Positions 36,230-45,812 of a DNA stretch of 64,000 nucleotides are shown piece by piece (the first letter of the stretch is position 1; each line of letters starts with the position of its first letter). Origin of the DNA: Marinimicrobium agarilyticum DSM 16975 (GTDB lineage Bacteria > Pseudomonadota > Gammaproteobacteria > Pseudomonadales > Cellvibrionaceae); the NCBI RefSeq assembly GCF_000423345.1, contig NZ_AUHU01000005.1, positions 310,001-374,000 on the forward strand, read 5' to 3'. The notes under the pieces are model-generated. The model worked only from the letters and a program-made list of their open reading frames with translations. It had not been told where the DNA came from and ran no database searches. The translations under genes were made by a program, and so were the position numbers.

Positions 36230-36525
36230 GAAGGTTTCCTGCGGCTCATACCACTCCCCGTCAAAGGGGGTACGGTCTGGGAGAGCCTGCGTAAGAGATC
36301 AAAAGAGGCATGCGACGCCGACCGAGGGACGCCGAGGTCGGGAAGTGTAACAGCTCCGGTCGGTGGGCACCACCTTTTACCGTTACGAGCGTCTCGGGAA
36401 TGACCGGAAAACGCGAGGACAAAATCCGACGGGTTTCCCTTACCGCATCGTCGAAGCGACGGGATATTGACTGTGTTGGTGCTGTTTGAATTCCTAACGC
36501 TTTGAAAAATATAGGTTTTTCATGT

Positions 36526-36540
36526 TGGCACCCTCCTTGC
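36526..36540 (+). promoter_or_regulatory. Sigma-54 promoter of flrBC
   Basis: TGGCAC-CCTCC-TTGC is an exact RpoN -24/-12 match with GG-N10-GC spacing. It is 64 nt before the flrB ATG, placing flrBC under FleQ/FlrA control as in Vibrio and Pseudomonas. The rest of this 375-nt divergent gap should hold the rhlE promoter, which I could not pinpoint; a CCGACC/GGTCGG hairpin lies near 36319-36342. Confidence 0.93.
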
Positions 36541-36604
36541 AAAACCCTCGTTATGCTCGGCCATCGCGCCGGAAAACCGAACCCAGACTGGAGGAGTGCT
36601 CCCT

Positions 36605-37843
36605 ATGTCAGAGGGCGCATCAACACTCTCACAACAGAATAAACGCGACCTGGCCGACGTCATCAGCCTGCGCCCGGACCTTGATTCCGACTCGGTCGAG
36701 GGCCTCAAGCAGGCGTTTGATGTGTTTGGGGACTTGTCCCAACAGTTGGTCAACTCCTACGAGCTGTTGGAAAACCGCGTGGCGGACCTGAACCGCGAAC
36801 TCTCCACTGTCAGCCAACAGCGGGGAGAGGAACTGGCGGAAAAAGAACAGATCGCCAATCGCCTTGAAAATCTGATCAATTTCCTTCCCGGTGGAGTGGT
36901 GGTGATTGACTCTACCGGTCGCGTTTCGGAGTGCAACCCGGTGGCGCTGGATCTGCTGGGAGAGCCGCTGGAGGGAATGCCCTGGCGGGATGTCATCACC
37001 CGCTCGTTCAAACCGCGCAGTGACGATGGCCACGAGGTTTCATTGAAGGATGGCCGACGCATTCGCATCGCCACGCGCAACCTGGGCGTGGATGGGCAAA
37101 TTATTCTATTGACGGACCTGACCGAAACCCGGCGTCTGCAGAGCGAGCTGAGTCGTCACGAGCGCCTGTCGGCACTGGGCAAAATGATGTCAGCGCTGGC
37201 TCACCAGATTCGCACGCCCCTGTCGACGGCCATGCTTTACGCCGGACATCTGCGCGACAGTGATCTTGAAGAGGACCGCCGTCGGGAGTTCGCCGGCAAG
37301 CTGTCCAACCGGTTGAATCATATCGAGCGCCAGGTGCAGGACATGTTGTTGTTCGTCAAAGGCGACCTGCCATTGAACGATTACATTAGCGCCGGTGAGT
37401 TGGAGCAAGGGTTAACAGAAGCGCTTGAAGTACCGCTCAGTACCTCGAGTAGTGACTGTCAAACGCTCAATCATTGCGCCACGATTCGTCTGCGTTGTAA
37501 CCGCGAAGCGTTGATCGGCGCGCTGTTGAATCTGGCAAACAACAGTATTCAGGCCTCGGGCAAGCAGGCTGAACTGACCGTGGCGTTCAATCACGAAGTG
37601 TTGAAAGGGCAGCATTGGTTGGCCATTCAACTGACCGATAAAGGGCCGGGCATCGAAACGGATTTACTGCCCAAAGTGCGCGATCTGTTTGTGACTACCA
37701 AAGCCCAGGGAACCGGTTTGGGCCTGGCCGTGGTACAGGCGGTGGTTCGTGCCCACGGCGGTGCGTTCGATCTTCAGTCGCAGCCGGGCAAGGGCACTCA
37801 GGCAACGCTTCTGTTGCCCCTGACTCAACCGTTTACCGAATAA
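36605..37843 (+). CDS. flrB: Flagellar sensor histidine kinase FlrB/FleS
   Basis: FlrB phosphorylates FlrC to switch on middle flagellar genes. The 412-aa cytoplasmic protein has a coiled N-terminal region (about 40-85), a PAS domain (about 88-175, INFLPGGVVVIDSTGRVSEC), a HisKA domain with His200 in SALAHQIRTPLSTAMLYAGH and a HATPase domain ending in the G-box GTGLGLAVVQAVVRAHGG. No membrane segment is seen. The ATG at 36605 has GAGGAG eight bases upstream. It is 25 nt from flrC. Confidence 0.95.
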   Translation: MSEGASTLSQQNKRDLADVISLRPDLDSDSVEGLKQAFDVFGDLSQQLVNSYELLENRVADLNRELSTVSQQRGEELAEKEQIANRLENLINFLPGGVVVIDSTGRVSECNPVALDLLGEPLEGMPWRDVITRSFKPRSDDGHEVSLKDGRRIRIATRNLGVDGQIILLTDLTETRRLQSELSRHERLSALGKMMSALAHQIRTPLSTAMLYAGHLRDSDLEEDRRREFAGKLSNRLNHIERQVQDMLLFVKGDLPLNDYISAGELEQGLTEALEVPLSTSSSDCQTLNHCATIRLRCNREALIGALLNLANNSIQASGKQAELTVAFNHEVLKGQHWLAIQLTDKGPGIETDLLPKVRDLFVTTKAQGTGLGLAVVQAVVRAHGGAFDLQSQPGKGTQATLLLPLTQPFTE

Positions 37844-37868
37844 ATTCTATTTCCGTTGGAGACACCTT

Positions 37869-39329
37869 ATGGCTCAGGCAGCACGGCAAATGGCACCAGT
37901 GCCAAACCGACCGCGAATTCTGGTTGTTGAAGACGATGCAGCCCTTCGCGAAGCGCTGTGCGACACGCTGCAATTGGCGGATTACGATGTCTGGGAGGCG
38001 GACAGCGGAGAGCAGGCCCTGGCCCGCCTGAGCGATGACAGTGACTGCCATATGATCGTCTCGGATGTGAACATGCCGGGCATCAGTGGCCAGCAGCTAT
38101 TGCAGACTGTTCGCCAACAGTACCCGCAGATACCCGTGATGTTGATCACCGCCTACGCCAGCATCAGCCAGTCGGTGGATGCCATCAAACAGGGCGCGGT
38201 GGACTATCTGGTCAAGCCGTTTGAACCGAAACTGTTGGTAGAAACCCTGGCCCGCCATCTCGATGGCAGCGGCCAGTCGGGTGATGAGCCGGTGGCTTCG
38301 GCGGCCTCAAGCCAGCGTCTGCTGCAATTGGCCCAGCGCGTGGCCCAGTCCGAATCCACCGTGTTGATTTTGGGTGAGTCCGGTACCGGTAAAGAAGTGC
38401 TGGCGCGCTATATACATGCCCACTCGCCCCGTCGGCGCGAGCCGTTTATTGCCATCAACTGTGCCGCCATTCCAGAGAATATGCTGGAAGCCATGTTGTT
38501 CGGCCACGAAAAAGGGGCCTACACCGGCGCTCACAGCAGCGCGCCGGGCAAGTTCGAACAGGCCAACGGGGGCACGCTGTTGTTGGATGAAATTTCCGAA
38601 ATGGATGTGGGCCTGCAGGCGAAGTTGCTGCGGGTGTTGCAGGAAAGGGAAGTGGAACGGCTCGGGGGGCGGAAAACCATTTCTCTGGATGTTCGCGTGA
38701 TTGCCACCTCCAACCGGGATATGCGCGAGCAAGTCGCCCGGGGGCGGTTTCGCGAAGACCTCTATTATCGACTGAGCGTGCTGCCTCTGCAGTGGTTGCC
38801 ACTGCGTGAACGGACCGAAGACATTGTGCCGATGGCAGAGCAGTTGTTGGCCAGGCATGCGCAGAAACAACGTCGGGGCTGGGTCAAGCTGGCGGAGTCG
38901 GCGCGCACGGCATTGACGCAATACCGGTGGCCGGGCAACGTTCGGGAGTTGGACAACGTCATGCAGCGCGCATTGATTCTGCAGCCGGGGGAGTTGATCC
39001 AAGCCGAAGATCTCGCGCTTGAAGCCGACTTCGCTTACGCCGAAACACCAAAGGAACCGGAAGCGCTGGCGACGGAGCCCTTGAGTGCGGCCTCATCGCT
39101 GGACGCCATTGCGCCCGACACAAACTCAACGGCACTGGACTCCAGAAAACCCCCAGCGTTGGGCAACGACCTGAAACAACGTGAGTTTGAAATTATCGTC
39201 GATACGCTGAACAGCGAAAGGGGCAGCAAAAAACGCACGGCCGAACGGCTCGGTATCAGCCCGCGGACCCTGCGTTATAAAATGGCCCGCTTGCGTGATG
39301 CGGGCTTTCCCGTAGACGGTCTTGCCTGA
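37869..39329 (+). CDS. flrC: Flagellar sigma-54 response regulator FlrC/FleR
   Basis: Phosphorylated FlrC activates sigma-54 promoters for hook, basal body and export genes. The 486-aa protein has a receiver domain with phospho-acceptor Asp66 (SDVNMPG), an AAA+ domain with Walker A GESGTGKE and a GAYTGA loop (Tyr in place of Phe of GAFTGA, a tolerated variant), and a Fis-type HTH (KKRTAERLGISPRTLRYKMA). A 60-residue Ala/Glu/Pro-rich linker (about 390-435) precedes the HTH. It converges on the PAS-protein gene, stops six bases apart, with a CCGTCA/TGACGG hairpin at the junction. Confidence 0.95.
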   Translation: MAQAARQMAPVPNRPRILVVEDDAALREALCDTLQLADYDVWEADSGEQALARLSDDSDCHMIVSDVNMPGISGQQLLQTVRQQYPQIPVMLITAYASISQSVDAIKQGAVDYLVKPFEPKLLVETLARHLDGSGQSGDEPVASAASSQRLLQLAQRVAQSESTVLILGESGTGKEVLARYIHAHSPRRREPFIAINCAAIPENMLEAMLFGHEKGAYTGAHSSAPGKFEQANGGTLLLDEISEMDVGLQAKLLRVLQEREVERLGGRKTISLDVRVIATSNRDMREQVARGRFREDLYYRLSVLPLQWLPLRERTEDIVPMAEQLLARHAQKQRRGWVKLAESARTALTQYRWPGNVRELDNVMQRALILQPGELIQAEDLALEADFAYAETPKEPEALATEPLSAASSLDAIAPDTNSTALDSRKPPALGNDLKQREFEIIVDTLNSERGSKKRTAERLGISPRTLRYKMARLRDAGFPVDGLA

Positions 39330-39335
39330 AAGCCG

Positions 39336-40496
39336 TCAGGTCTTGACGGTGGCTTCGGGAATTTCCACCGCGCTGCCGTACCACTTGGTAATTTTGCCCG
39401 ACAGGTCCCGGATCGGTGTGGCTTGCACCTGGTGCCAACGGTATTGACCATCGTAACGCCGAATCCGGAATTGGGTTTGATAGGGAAGGCCACTCTCGAC
39501 ACAGCGTATCCAATGACGGGTGCAGCGCTCCTGATCATCCGGGTGCAGAAGCGTCAGCCATTCGCCCGGGGCGGACAAGGTTTCCCGGGGCTCGCCAGAA
39601 TAATCGCTCAACGCCTGGTTGAAGTAATCGATGGAACCATCCGGCTGTGCCCGCCAGACCGTGACTGGCAGGGCGTCCAGTTGTTGCTGCAGCGCCTGAG
39701 CGTTTTCCACAAACTGTTCCCTGGACAGGGTTGTCCCCGTAATGTCTCTCAGTGTTCCCACTACACCGATTTGCTCACCCCGTTCGTTATACCAGGGACG
39801 CCCCGAGGTTTTGACCAGGCGCTGTTGACCACTGGTGGAGGTCATTGGCAATTGCTCCGAATAGGACTTTCCGGTCTGCACACATTGCTCGAACGCCTCA
39901 CGCAACTGCCAATAGCCCGGCTCGGGGAAAAACTCCATGCCACCTCCGGGCGGCACCGGCTGTCCGGCGGGCTGCCCAACAATACGGCTGACAATGTCCG
40001 ACCAGTAAAAAACTCGGCTCTGGGTTTCGAAGTGCCAGTAGCCGGTGTCGGTCTGGATGCTCAACATGTCCAGGGTGGTTTGTAGTCGTTTGAGCTGCCT
40101 TTGTGCTCGCCTTAGGTCGTCGCGATTTTGATGCAAATGGGCGCGGGACGAAAGCCACTGCAGGCTCAACGTCAAGGCAATGCCGATGGCCATCAGACTG
40201 AGCAATCGGTTGAGTACCACGACGGCCAGTGAAAACCCGTCGGGCAGATCCCCCAGAGACATACCGATGCTGCATAGCAACATTGACCAGAGCCCCACTT
40301 GCAGTACCGAGTTTCGGTCTCGTGTCAGATCAGCCAATACGATAGCCAGCAAATACAAAATGCCGTGAGCGATTCCAAGTGGCGTCAAAATGTCGGCCAA
40401 AAATATCGCGACCAAAAAAATAAAGGAAAGTCGCCGAAAAATTGGCGCCGAACGCCGAGTGTTGTTGTCTCCACTTTGGTTTACACTGATGCCCAT
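39336..40496 (-). CDS. Membrane-anchored PAS-domain protein without output domain
   Basis: This 386-aa protein has three or four N-terminal membrane segments (about 15-120, beginning RRLSFIFLVAIFLADIL), a short coiled coil and two PAS domains (about 145-260 and 265-380). It then ends with no kinase, GGDEF, EAL or methyl-accepting domain. The second PAS (RIRRYDGQYRWHQVQATPIR, then KWYGSAVEI) closely resembles the third PAS of the divergent hybrid kinase (RLRRFDGQWRWHSLQAIPLK, KWYGSAIDI). I chose the ATG at 40496, which leaves room between the two divergent genes. A sensor subunit for that kinase is a plausible inference; loss of an output domain is the alternative. Confidence 0.75.
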   Translation of the reverse strand: MGISVNQSGDNNTRRSAPIFRRLSFIFLVAIFLADILTPLGIAHGILYLLAIVLADLTRDRNSVLQVGLWSMLLCSIGMSLGDLPDGFSLAVVVLNRLLSLMAIGIALTLSLQWLSSRAHLHQNRDDLRRAQRQLKRLQTTLDMLSIQTDTGYWHFETQSRVFYWSDIVSRIVGQPAGQPVPPGGGMEFFPEPGYWQLREAFEQCVQTGKSYSEQLPMTSTSGQQRLVKTSGRPWYNERGEQIGVVGTLRDITGTTLSREQFVENAQALQQQLDALPVTVWRAQPDGSIDYFNQALSDYSGEPRETLSAPGEWLTLLHPDDQERCTRHWIRCVESGLPYQTQFRIRRYDGQYRWHQVQATPIRDLSGKITKWYGSAVEIPEATVKT

Positions 40497-40521
40497 AATC
40501 AACCGCCTGGAACGAGAGCGC

Positions 40522-43500
40522 GTGAGTGCTGACCGCATGAAAGCACAGTCAAAAAAAATAGTCGAGCAATTGGTTCGCCGCCAGGCTTATGCCTCCGCTT
40601 TGCGTTGGGTCATTCTGTCCCTGGGCATTCTGGTGCTTTCCCTTCACTTTCATGAGCTTTCATCGACCGCCGGGCTGACTGCCTGGCGCACGGAAATATG
40701 GTGGCGTTATATAGGCGAAGCGTTGTTGCTTCTATTGATTCTGGCAGCGGTTTTTTTGGGCGCCAGGAACGATCGTGACCGGTCGCGCTTGGAGCGGGCG
40801 CTTGAGAACGATTCGGTTCTGTTTCGCCAGTTGGCCGACCATGTGGGCGAGGTGTTTTGGTTAGAGGATGCGCTCTCGGGCGAACTGCTGTACGTCTCTC
40901 CTGCCTATGAAAGGGTGTGGGGAATCGCTCGGGGGTCTCTGGACCGCATGCCCCGTCGATGGCTCGACGCCGTCGTCCCCAAGCATCAAGAGCGCGTGAA
41001 GCTCGAGTGGTCGAAGCGGGCGGCCGGAGGCTACGATGTGGAGTATGAACTCGAACGGCCCGACGGTTTGCGTCGCTGGGTCCGTGACCGGGCCTTTCCG
41101 GTTGAAAATCACGACGGAGAGGTGGTCCGGATTGTCGGGTTTGCCTCTGATATCACCGATCGCCGACAAATGTCGGAGCAACTGATACAAGGGCAGCGGT
41201 TGCTGAATCTCGCCACGCAAATGGCGCGGCTCGGCGGCTGGTCGGCGGACATGGTGTCGGACCAGGTGACGCTCAACGAAGAAGCTTGCGCAATATTCGA
41301 TGTTCCCTTCGGGAAGCCATTGACGCTTGAGCAGGCCTTCAGCTTTTGCACGTCGTCGTTTCAGCCTCAGGTGTCTGAGGCGTTTGAGCGGGCGATTGCG
41401 GACCGGGCCCCGGTGGATGTCGAGGCTCAGGTGGTGACCGCGTTTGGTCGGTATGTCTGGGTTCGCGTTCAGGCCCACCCGATCATCGACGACCGGGGCA
41501 TCCTCCAGCGCCTGGAAGGCGCGGTCCAGGATGTGACTGAGCGTAAGCACGCCGCGTCGTTATTGTCCCAGGGGGTACGTCGTTTTCGGGAGTTTTCCGA
41601 CGCCATGCCACACCTGGTCTGGACGGCTGACTTAAAGGGGCAGCTGGATTACGGCAACCGGATGTTGGCCGAGTATCTCGGTTGCGAGCGTGAAGATCCG
41701 CAGTTGGATGACCTCTGGCGCTCGGCGATTGCGCAGAGCGATCGGAGCCACTACCTATCAAGCTGGGGAATAGCCCTGAAGACAGGTGATCGGTTGGAGG
41801 TGGAGCTTCGTTTGCGCCGCTTTGATGGCCAATGGCGCTGGCACTCGTTGCAGGCGATCCCCTTAAAAGACAATAAAAATCGCATCATCAAATGGTACGG
41901 CAGCGCGATCGACATCCATGAACGGCGGCGGGCCGAGAAAGAGCAGGCGCGCATCCGTGAGCTGGAAGCTTCCCGCGAACTGGCCGAGCTGGCCAGTGCT
42001 ACCAAATCCGAGTTTCTGGCCTCCATGAGCCATGAGGTTCGCACCCCGATCAACGGTATTGTCGGGATGGTGGATGTTCTGCACGAAACCAGTCTGCGTG
42101 GTGAGCAGGTGGAGATGGTGGATATTATCCGCGAGTCGGCCCAATCGCTTCTGGGGATTGTGAACGACATTCTGGATTTTTCCAAAATCGAGGCCGGTAA
42201 GCTTGAGTTGGCCCCGGTCCCCTTCTCACCGGCGGCGGTGGTGCGCAGTGTCTGTCTGTTGCTGGATCGAATGGCGCTGAATCAGGGTGTGGAGTTGACC
42301 CTGTATACCGATCCTGCGGTGCCCACCCACGTGATGGGGGATGAGCTGCGCCTTCGCCAAGTGCTGCTGAACCTGGTTAACAATGCCATCAAGTTTTCTT
42401 CCCGGCTGGATCGCCCAGGGCGCGTTGCGGTGCGTCTCTATATGACGGGCCGCTCTGAAACCTCGGTCGACTTGTCGTTCCATGTCATTGACAACGGTAT
42501 TGGCATGACGCCGGAAACTCAATCGCGTTTGTTTAATCCGTTTACCCAGGCAGACCCATCCACTACGCGCCATTATGGTGGGACCGGTTTGGGGTTGAGT
42601 ATCAGCTCGAGCCTGGTGGAGCTGATGGGGGGCGATATCAAGGTTTCGAGTGAGGCACAGCAGGGCGCGGAGTTTCGGATGACTCTGCGATTGCCGCTGG
42701 TACCTGACGGGAGCGCGGACGAGCAACGGCCGGATTTGAGCGGCGTTTCCTGTCTCGTCTGGCCGGATTATCAAGGCGCTGATTGGGCGGCTTATCTTCG
42801 GGCCGCCGGCGCCAGGGTGTACGCGCCTCTCGAAGTCCCCGAGGCGGCCGAAAGCGATGATTCTTTGTGGTTGATGGTGCGTGATACCGGGCTGGATAGT
42901 CGCTTCTCTATTCAAACCACGGAAAAACTCACGTTGCCCGTCTGGCCCGCCCGATATCATTGGTTATTGGTAGGTCGGGGCCACCGGCGTCGGGTCCGTG
43001 AGGATGGCGCCGGTGTCTACGGGATAGACAGCAACAGTCTTTCCTTGCCGGCTTTTTTGCAGGCGGCCGCCACCGCTCTGGAGCGGGAAAGCCTGGAAAG
43101 TCATGCACCCCTGGTAGAGGCGAGTCGGCCTGACAGAGTGGTTCTGCAGAGAGAAGAGGCTCTGCTGGCGGGTCGGCTGGTTCTGGTGGCGGAAGATAAT
43201 GAAACCAATCAGCGGGTTATTGAGCAGCAACTCGGCTTATTGGGCTATGTCGCCGATATGTGCCGAGATGGGAGAGCGGCACTGCGTTTCTGGCAGCAAG
43301 AAGCAAGAGGTTATGCCATGGTGCTGACCGATCTGCATATGCCGGATATTGATGGCTATGCCCTGGTTGCCGAAATTCGACGTGCCGAGGCTGAGCGAGG
43401 TGTCAGCCAGCCACTCCCGGTTGTGGCCCTCACTGCCAATGCGGTGGCCGGGGAGGCGCAGCGGTGTAAGCAGTTGGGCTTCGATGATTATTTGCTCAAG

Positions 43501-43971
43501 CCTGTTTCCCTGGACGCGTTGCGGGAAGCGCTCGTCCGTTGGATCGAACCGCGAGGCGGCCCGCCCGAGGCCGTCGATGGAGCGGAATGGGCCCGGGGGG
43601 AAACCCCGGTTTCTGAAACGCTGAATCTGAAAGTGTTGCAGGATTTGATCGGTGGCGATGAGGAACTTTTGGCGGAATTCGTCGAAAGCTTCCGCCGGAG
43701 CTCGGAGGAGCTGGTGGGACGCTTGCGAGAGGCCGCGCGGGAGAGGCAGTGGCAAGTGGTCGCAGACGCTGCTCATTCACTGAAATCTTCCGCTCGCTCG
43801 GTCGGCGCAAACGGACTTGCCGACCGGTCCTTGGCGTTGGAGCGTTGGGGCCGGACAAGGGCCACAGGCAGCTCACTTATTGGAGAGCTATTGAACAATT
43901 TTGAAAGCGAGTGGCAGAAAGTGCAGCGCGCCCTGGCTCAAGTACAAGCGCATTTGTCCGATCGGAGGTAA
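40522..43971 (+). CDS. PAS-rich hybrid sensor histidine kinase with REC and HPt domains
   Basis: This membrane-bound phosphorelay kinase has about 1149 aa. Order of domains: two membrane helices (about 25-50 and 65-90), three PAS domains (about 105-490), HisKA with the phospho-His in EFLASMSHEVRTPINGIVGM, HATPase (YGGTGLGLSISSSLVELMGG), a degenerate receiver-like segment, an intact receiver (VLVAEDNETN, MVLTDLHMPDIDGYALV) and a C-terminal HPt (DAAHSLKSSARSVGANGLAD). The start is uncertain: the GTG at 40522 has GAGAG upstream, with ATGs at 40489 and 40537 as alternatives. The REC-EAL-REC gene begins 9 nt after the stop, so the pair is probably one phosphorelay operon. Confidence 0.88.
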   Translation: MSADRMKAQSKKIVEQLVRRQAYASALRWVILSLGILVLSLHFHELSSTAGLTAWRTEIWWRYIGEALLLLLILAAVFLGARNDRDRSRLERALENDSVLFRQLADHVGEVFWLEDALSGELLYVSPAYERVWGIARGSLDRMPRRWLDAVVPKHQERVKLEWSKRAAGGYDVEYELERPDGLRRWVRDRAFPVENHDGEVVRIVGFASDITDRRQMSEQLIQGQRLLNLATQMARLGGWSADMVSDQVTLNEEACAIFDVPFGKPLTLEQAFSFCTSSFQPQVSEAFERAIADRAPVDVEAQVVTAFGRYVWVRVQAHPIIDDRGILQRLEGAVQDVTERKHAASLLSQGVRRFREFSDAMPHLVWTADLKGQLDYGNRMLAEYLGCEREDPQLDDLWRSAIAQSDRSHYLSSWGIALKTGDRLEVELRLRRFDGQWRWHSLQAIPLKDNKNRIIKWYGSAIDIHERRRAEKEQARIRELEASRELAELASATKSEFLASMSHEVRTPINGIVGMVDVLHETSLRGEQVEMVDIIRESAQSLLGIVNDILDFSKIEAGKLELAPVPFSPAAVVRSVCLLLDRMALNQGVELTLYTDPAVPTHVMGDELRLRQVLLNLVNNAIKFSSRLDRPGRVAVRLYMTGRSETSVDLSFHVIDNGIGMTPETQSRLFNPFTQADPSTTRHYGGTGLGLSISSSLVELMGGDIKVSSEAQQGAEFRMTLRLPLVPDGSADEQRPDLSGVSCLVWPDYQGADWAAYLRAAGARVYAPLEVPEAAESDDSLWLMVRDTGLDSRFSIQTTEKLTLPVWPARYHWLLVGRGHRRRVREDGAGVYGIDSNSLSLPAFLQAAATALERESLESHAPLVEASRPDRVVLQREEALLAGRLVLVAEDNETNQRVIEQQLGLLGYVADMCRDGRAALRFWQQEARGYAMVLTDLHMPDIDGYALVAEIRRAEAERGVSQPLPVVALTANAVAGEAQRCKQLGFDDYLLKPVSLDALREALVRWIEPRGGPPEAVDGAEWARGETPVSETLNLKVLQDLIGGDEELLAEFVESFRRSSEELVGRLREAARERQWQVVADAAHSLKSSARSVGANGLADRSLALERWGRTRATGSSLIGELLNNFESEWQKVQRALAQVQAHLSDRR

Positions 43972-43980
43972 GTCATCGGA

Positions 43981-45615
43981 ATGAGTAAACGTAGTGTCAA
44001 AATCATGACTGTGGATGACGACGAATTTACGCGTCGCCTGATCAGTCAGCTATTAACCAATCATGGTTACGTCATGATCAAGGAGGTCGTCGGGGGCGTT
44101 GCTGCGCTCGAACTGTTGAAAAAACTGAAAACGAAGCCGGACGTTATCATTCTTGATCTAAAGATGCCGGAGATGGATGGCATTGAACTGGTCCGCCATT
44201 TGGCGGAGCTGAAGTTTCCCGGTCAGGTGATACTGCTGAGCGGAGAGGATGAACGTCTGTTGCGTGCTGCGCAAAATCTGGTTCGAGCCCACAATATTCC
44301 CGTTCTGGGTTACCTCACCAAGCCGGTTGACGAGCAGAAGCTCGCTCAGTTGATGGAGAAGCTGTTACAACAAAGCCCGGTAGCGTTGGAGCGCGAGGGT
44401 GAGCCATTCACCGTCGACGAGTTGGCCCAGGCCATTGCCGAAAATCAGTTGGTCAACGAATACCAGCCGGTAGTGACCCTCAGTGACGGCGAACTGGCAA
44501 GCGTTGAAGTGTTGGTGCGCTGGCAGCATCCCACCAAAGGTCGAATTATGCCGGATCAGTTCATCGCGCTGGCGGAGGAAGAGGGGTTGATCGACGCTCT
44601 TACTCGTTGGGTGATCAGCGAAGCGTTGGCACAATCAAAACGTTGGCTTGAAGAGGAGGTTCACTGCGCGTTATCGATCAACTTGTCCATGGAGAACCTG
44701 GACCAACTGGATTTCACCGACTGGCTGGCCCAGTTGGTGGAGGAGGCGAACCTTCAGCCCTGGGACCTCATTCTGGAGGTGACCGAAAGCCGAGCGATGC
44801 GACGTCCGAAGATTGTGCTCGACAACTTGACCCGATTGCGTTTGAAGGGCTTCAAACTCGCCGTGGATGATTTTGGCACCGGCCATGCGTCGCTGGCACA
44901 GGTTCGGGATATTCCGTTTGATCAGTTCAAGCTTGATCGAACTTTTGTCCATGGCGCCAGCCACGATCGGGGCATTCGGGTGATGTTTGAGTCCGCCCTG
45001 GGTCTGGCCAAAGAACTGGGATTGGAAATTACCGCGGAGGGCGTCGAGGATGAGGAAGATTGGCAGTTTCTCTTGCGGCAGGATTGCCATAAAGCCCAAG
45101 GTTATTTTATAGCACGCCCAATGGCCGCGGACAAAGTGAGCGGCTGGTTGACCCAGTGGCGGAACGAAACCCGCAAAAGCCTGTTTCCCGATTTGATCAT
45201 CAGTGGCCCCGCGGAGGGTGTGGAGACGGAACCGAGCCCAATGTCCCGTGGGGTAGCTTTGGTGGTGGAAGACAACGACTTCCAGCGCAAAGTTCAGGCA
45301 CGAATCCTGCGGGACGAGGGCTTTGAACCTCACATGGCCGCCAACGGTCGGGAAGCGCTGGCGCTTCTCAGAGAGCTCAGCCCGTCGCTGCTCCTGATCG
45401 ACATTGAAATGCCGGGAATGAGTGGTCTGGAGCTGTTGCGGCGGCTGCGCGGGAAACCGGCGTTTGTCCGAACTCCGGTGCTGGTCATTTCCGGCGTCAA
45501 TACCAAGACGGTTGTGCGGGACAGCATGGAGGCCGGCGCCTCGAGCTTTATGGTGAAGCCCTACAGCCGTGAGACGTTGATAGAGCGCATAAGGCGCGCG
45601 ATGCAGCCGGGTTGA
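43981..45615 (+). CDS. REC-EAL-REC c-di-GMP phosphodiesterase
   Basis: This 544-aa response regulator is predicted to hydrolyse c-di-GMP. An N-terminal receiver (Asp59 in IILDLKMPEMDG) is followed by an EAL domain (about 140-390). The EAL domain keeps EVLVRW for EALVRW, Asn in SINLS, Glu in EVTES, DDFGTGHASL, Lys in FKLDRTFV, AEGVED and QGYFIARP, so catalysis looks intact. A second receiver occupies about 420-540 (Asp in LLIDIEMPGMSG). It is encoded 9 nt behind the hybrid kinase, the likely phosphodonor. Placed between flrC and fliE, it would lower c-di-GMP and favour motility; this role is inferred. Confidence 0.9.
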   Translation: MSKRSVKIMTVDDDEFTRRLISQLLTNHGYVMIKEVVGGVAALELLKKLKTKPDVIILDLKMPEMDGIELVRHLAELKFPGQVILLSGEDERLLRAAQNLVRAHNIPVLGYLTKPVDEQKLAQLMEKLLQQSPVALEREGEPFTVDELAQAIAENQLVNEYQPVVTLSDGELASVEVLVRWQHPTKGRIMPDQFIALAEEEGLIDALTRWVISEALAQSKRWLEEEVHCALSINLSMENLDQLDFTDWLAQLVEEANLQPWDLILEVTESRAMRRPKIVLDNLTRLRLKGFKLAVDDFGTGHASLAQVRDIPFDQFKLDRTFVHGASHDRGIRVMFESALGLAKELGLEITAEGVEDEEDWQFLLRQDCHKAQGYFIARPMAADKVSGWLTQWRNETRKSLFPDLIISGPAEGVETEPSPMSRGVALVVEDNDFQRKVQARILRDEGFEPHMAANGREALALLRELSPSLLLIDIEMPGMSGLELLRRLRGKPAFVRTPVLVISGVNTKTVVRDSMEAGASSFMVKPYSRETLIERIRRAMQPG

Positions 45616-45702
45616 GCGCCTCTGGCCCGCGCCTGCTCTTTTGTTCAGGGCATCATTCACACGTTCAGTGGATGACGCCCGCCTGCCCGGGACCGGCCCC
45701 GC

Positions 45703-45722
45703 AGCGGTAAGACTTTGCCGCT
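45703..45722 (+). terminator. AAGCGGTAA-type hairpin after the EAL gene
   Basis: AGCGGTAA-GACT-TTGCCGCT followed by TTCT forms an 8-bp stem (one G-T pair). It is the third occurrence of this hairpin, after 10834 and 16125. Here it can end transcription of the signalling operon just before the fliE promoter. Confidence 0.6.
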
Positions 45723-45734
45723 TTCTCCGTATGT

Positions 45735-45749
45735 TGGCCCATTTTGTGC
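45735..45749 (+). promoter_or_regulatory. Sigma-54 promoter of fliEFGHIJ
   Basis: TGGCCC-ATTTT-GTGC keeps the essential GG-N10-GC spacing with two departures from consensus. It lies 63 nt before the fliE ATG. It is weaker than the other sigma-54 sites in the window, so control may depend more on the activator. Confidence 0.75.
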
Positions 45750-45812
45750 AGAGAATGTTCCGGATGCCGGAAAAACGGCAATTCGCCAAATTCTTGTCGC
45801 AGGGGACACCGC

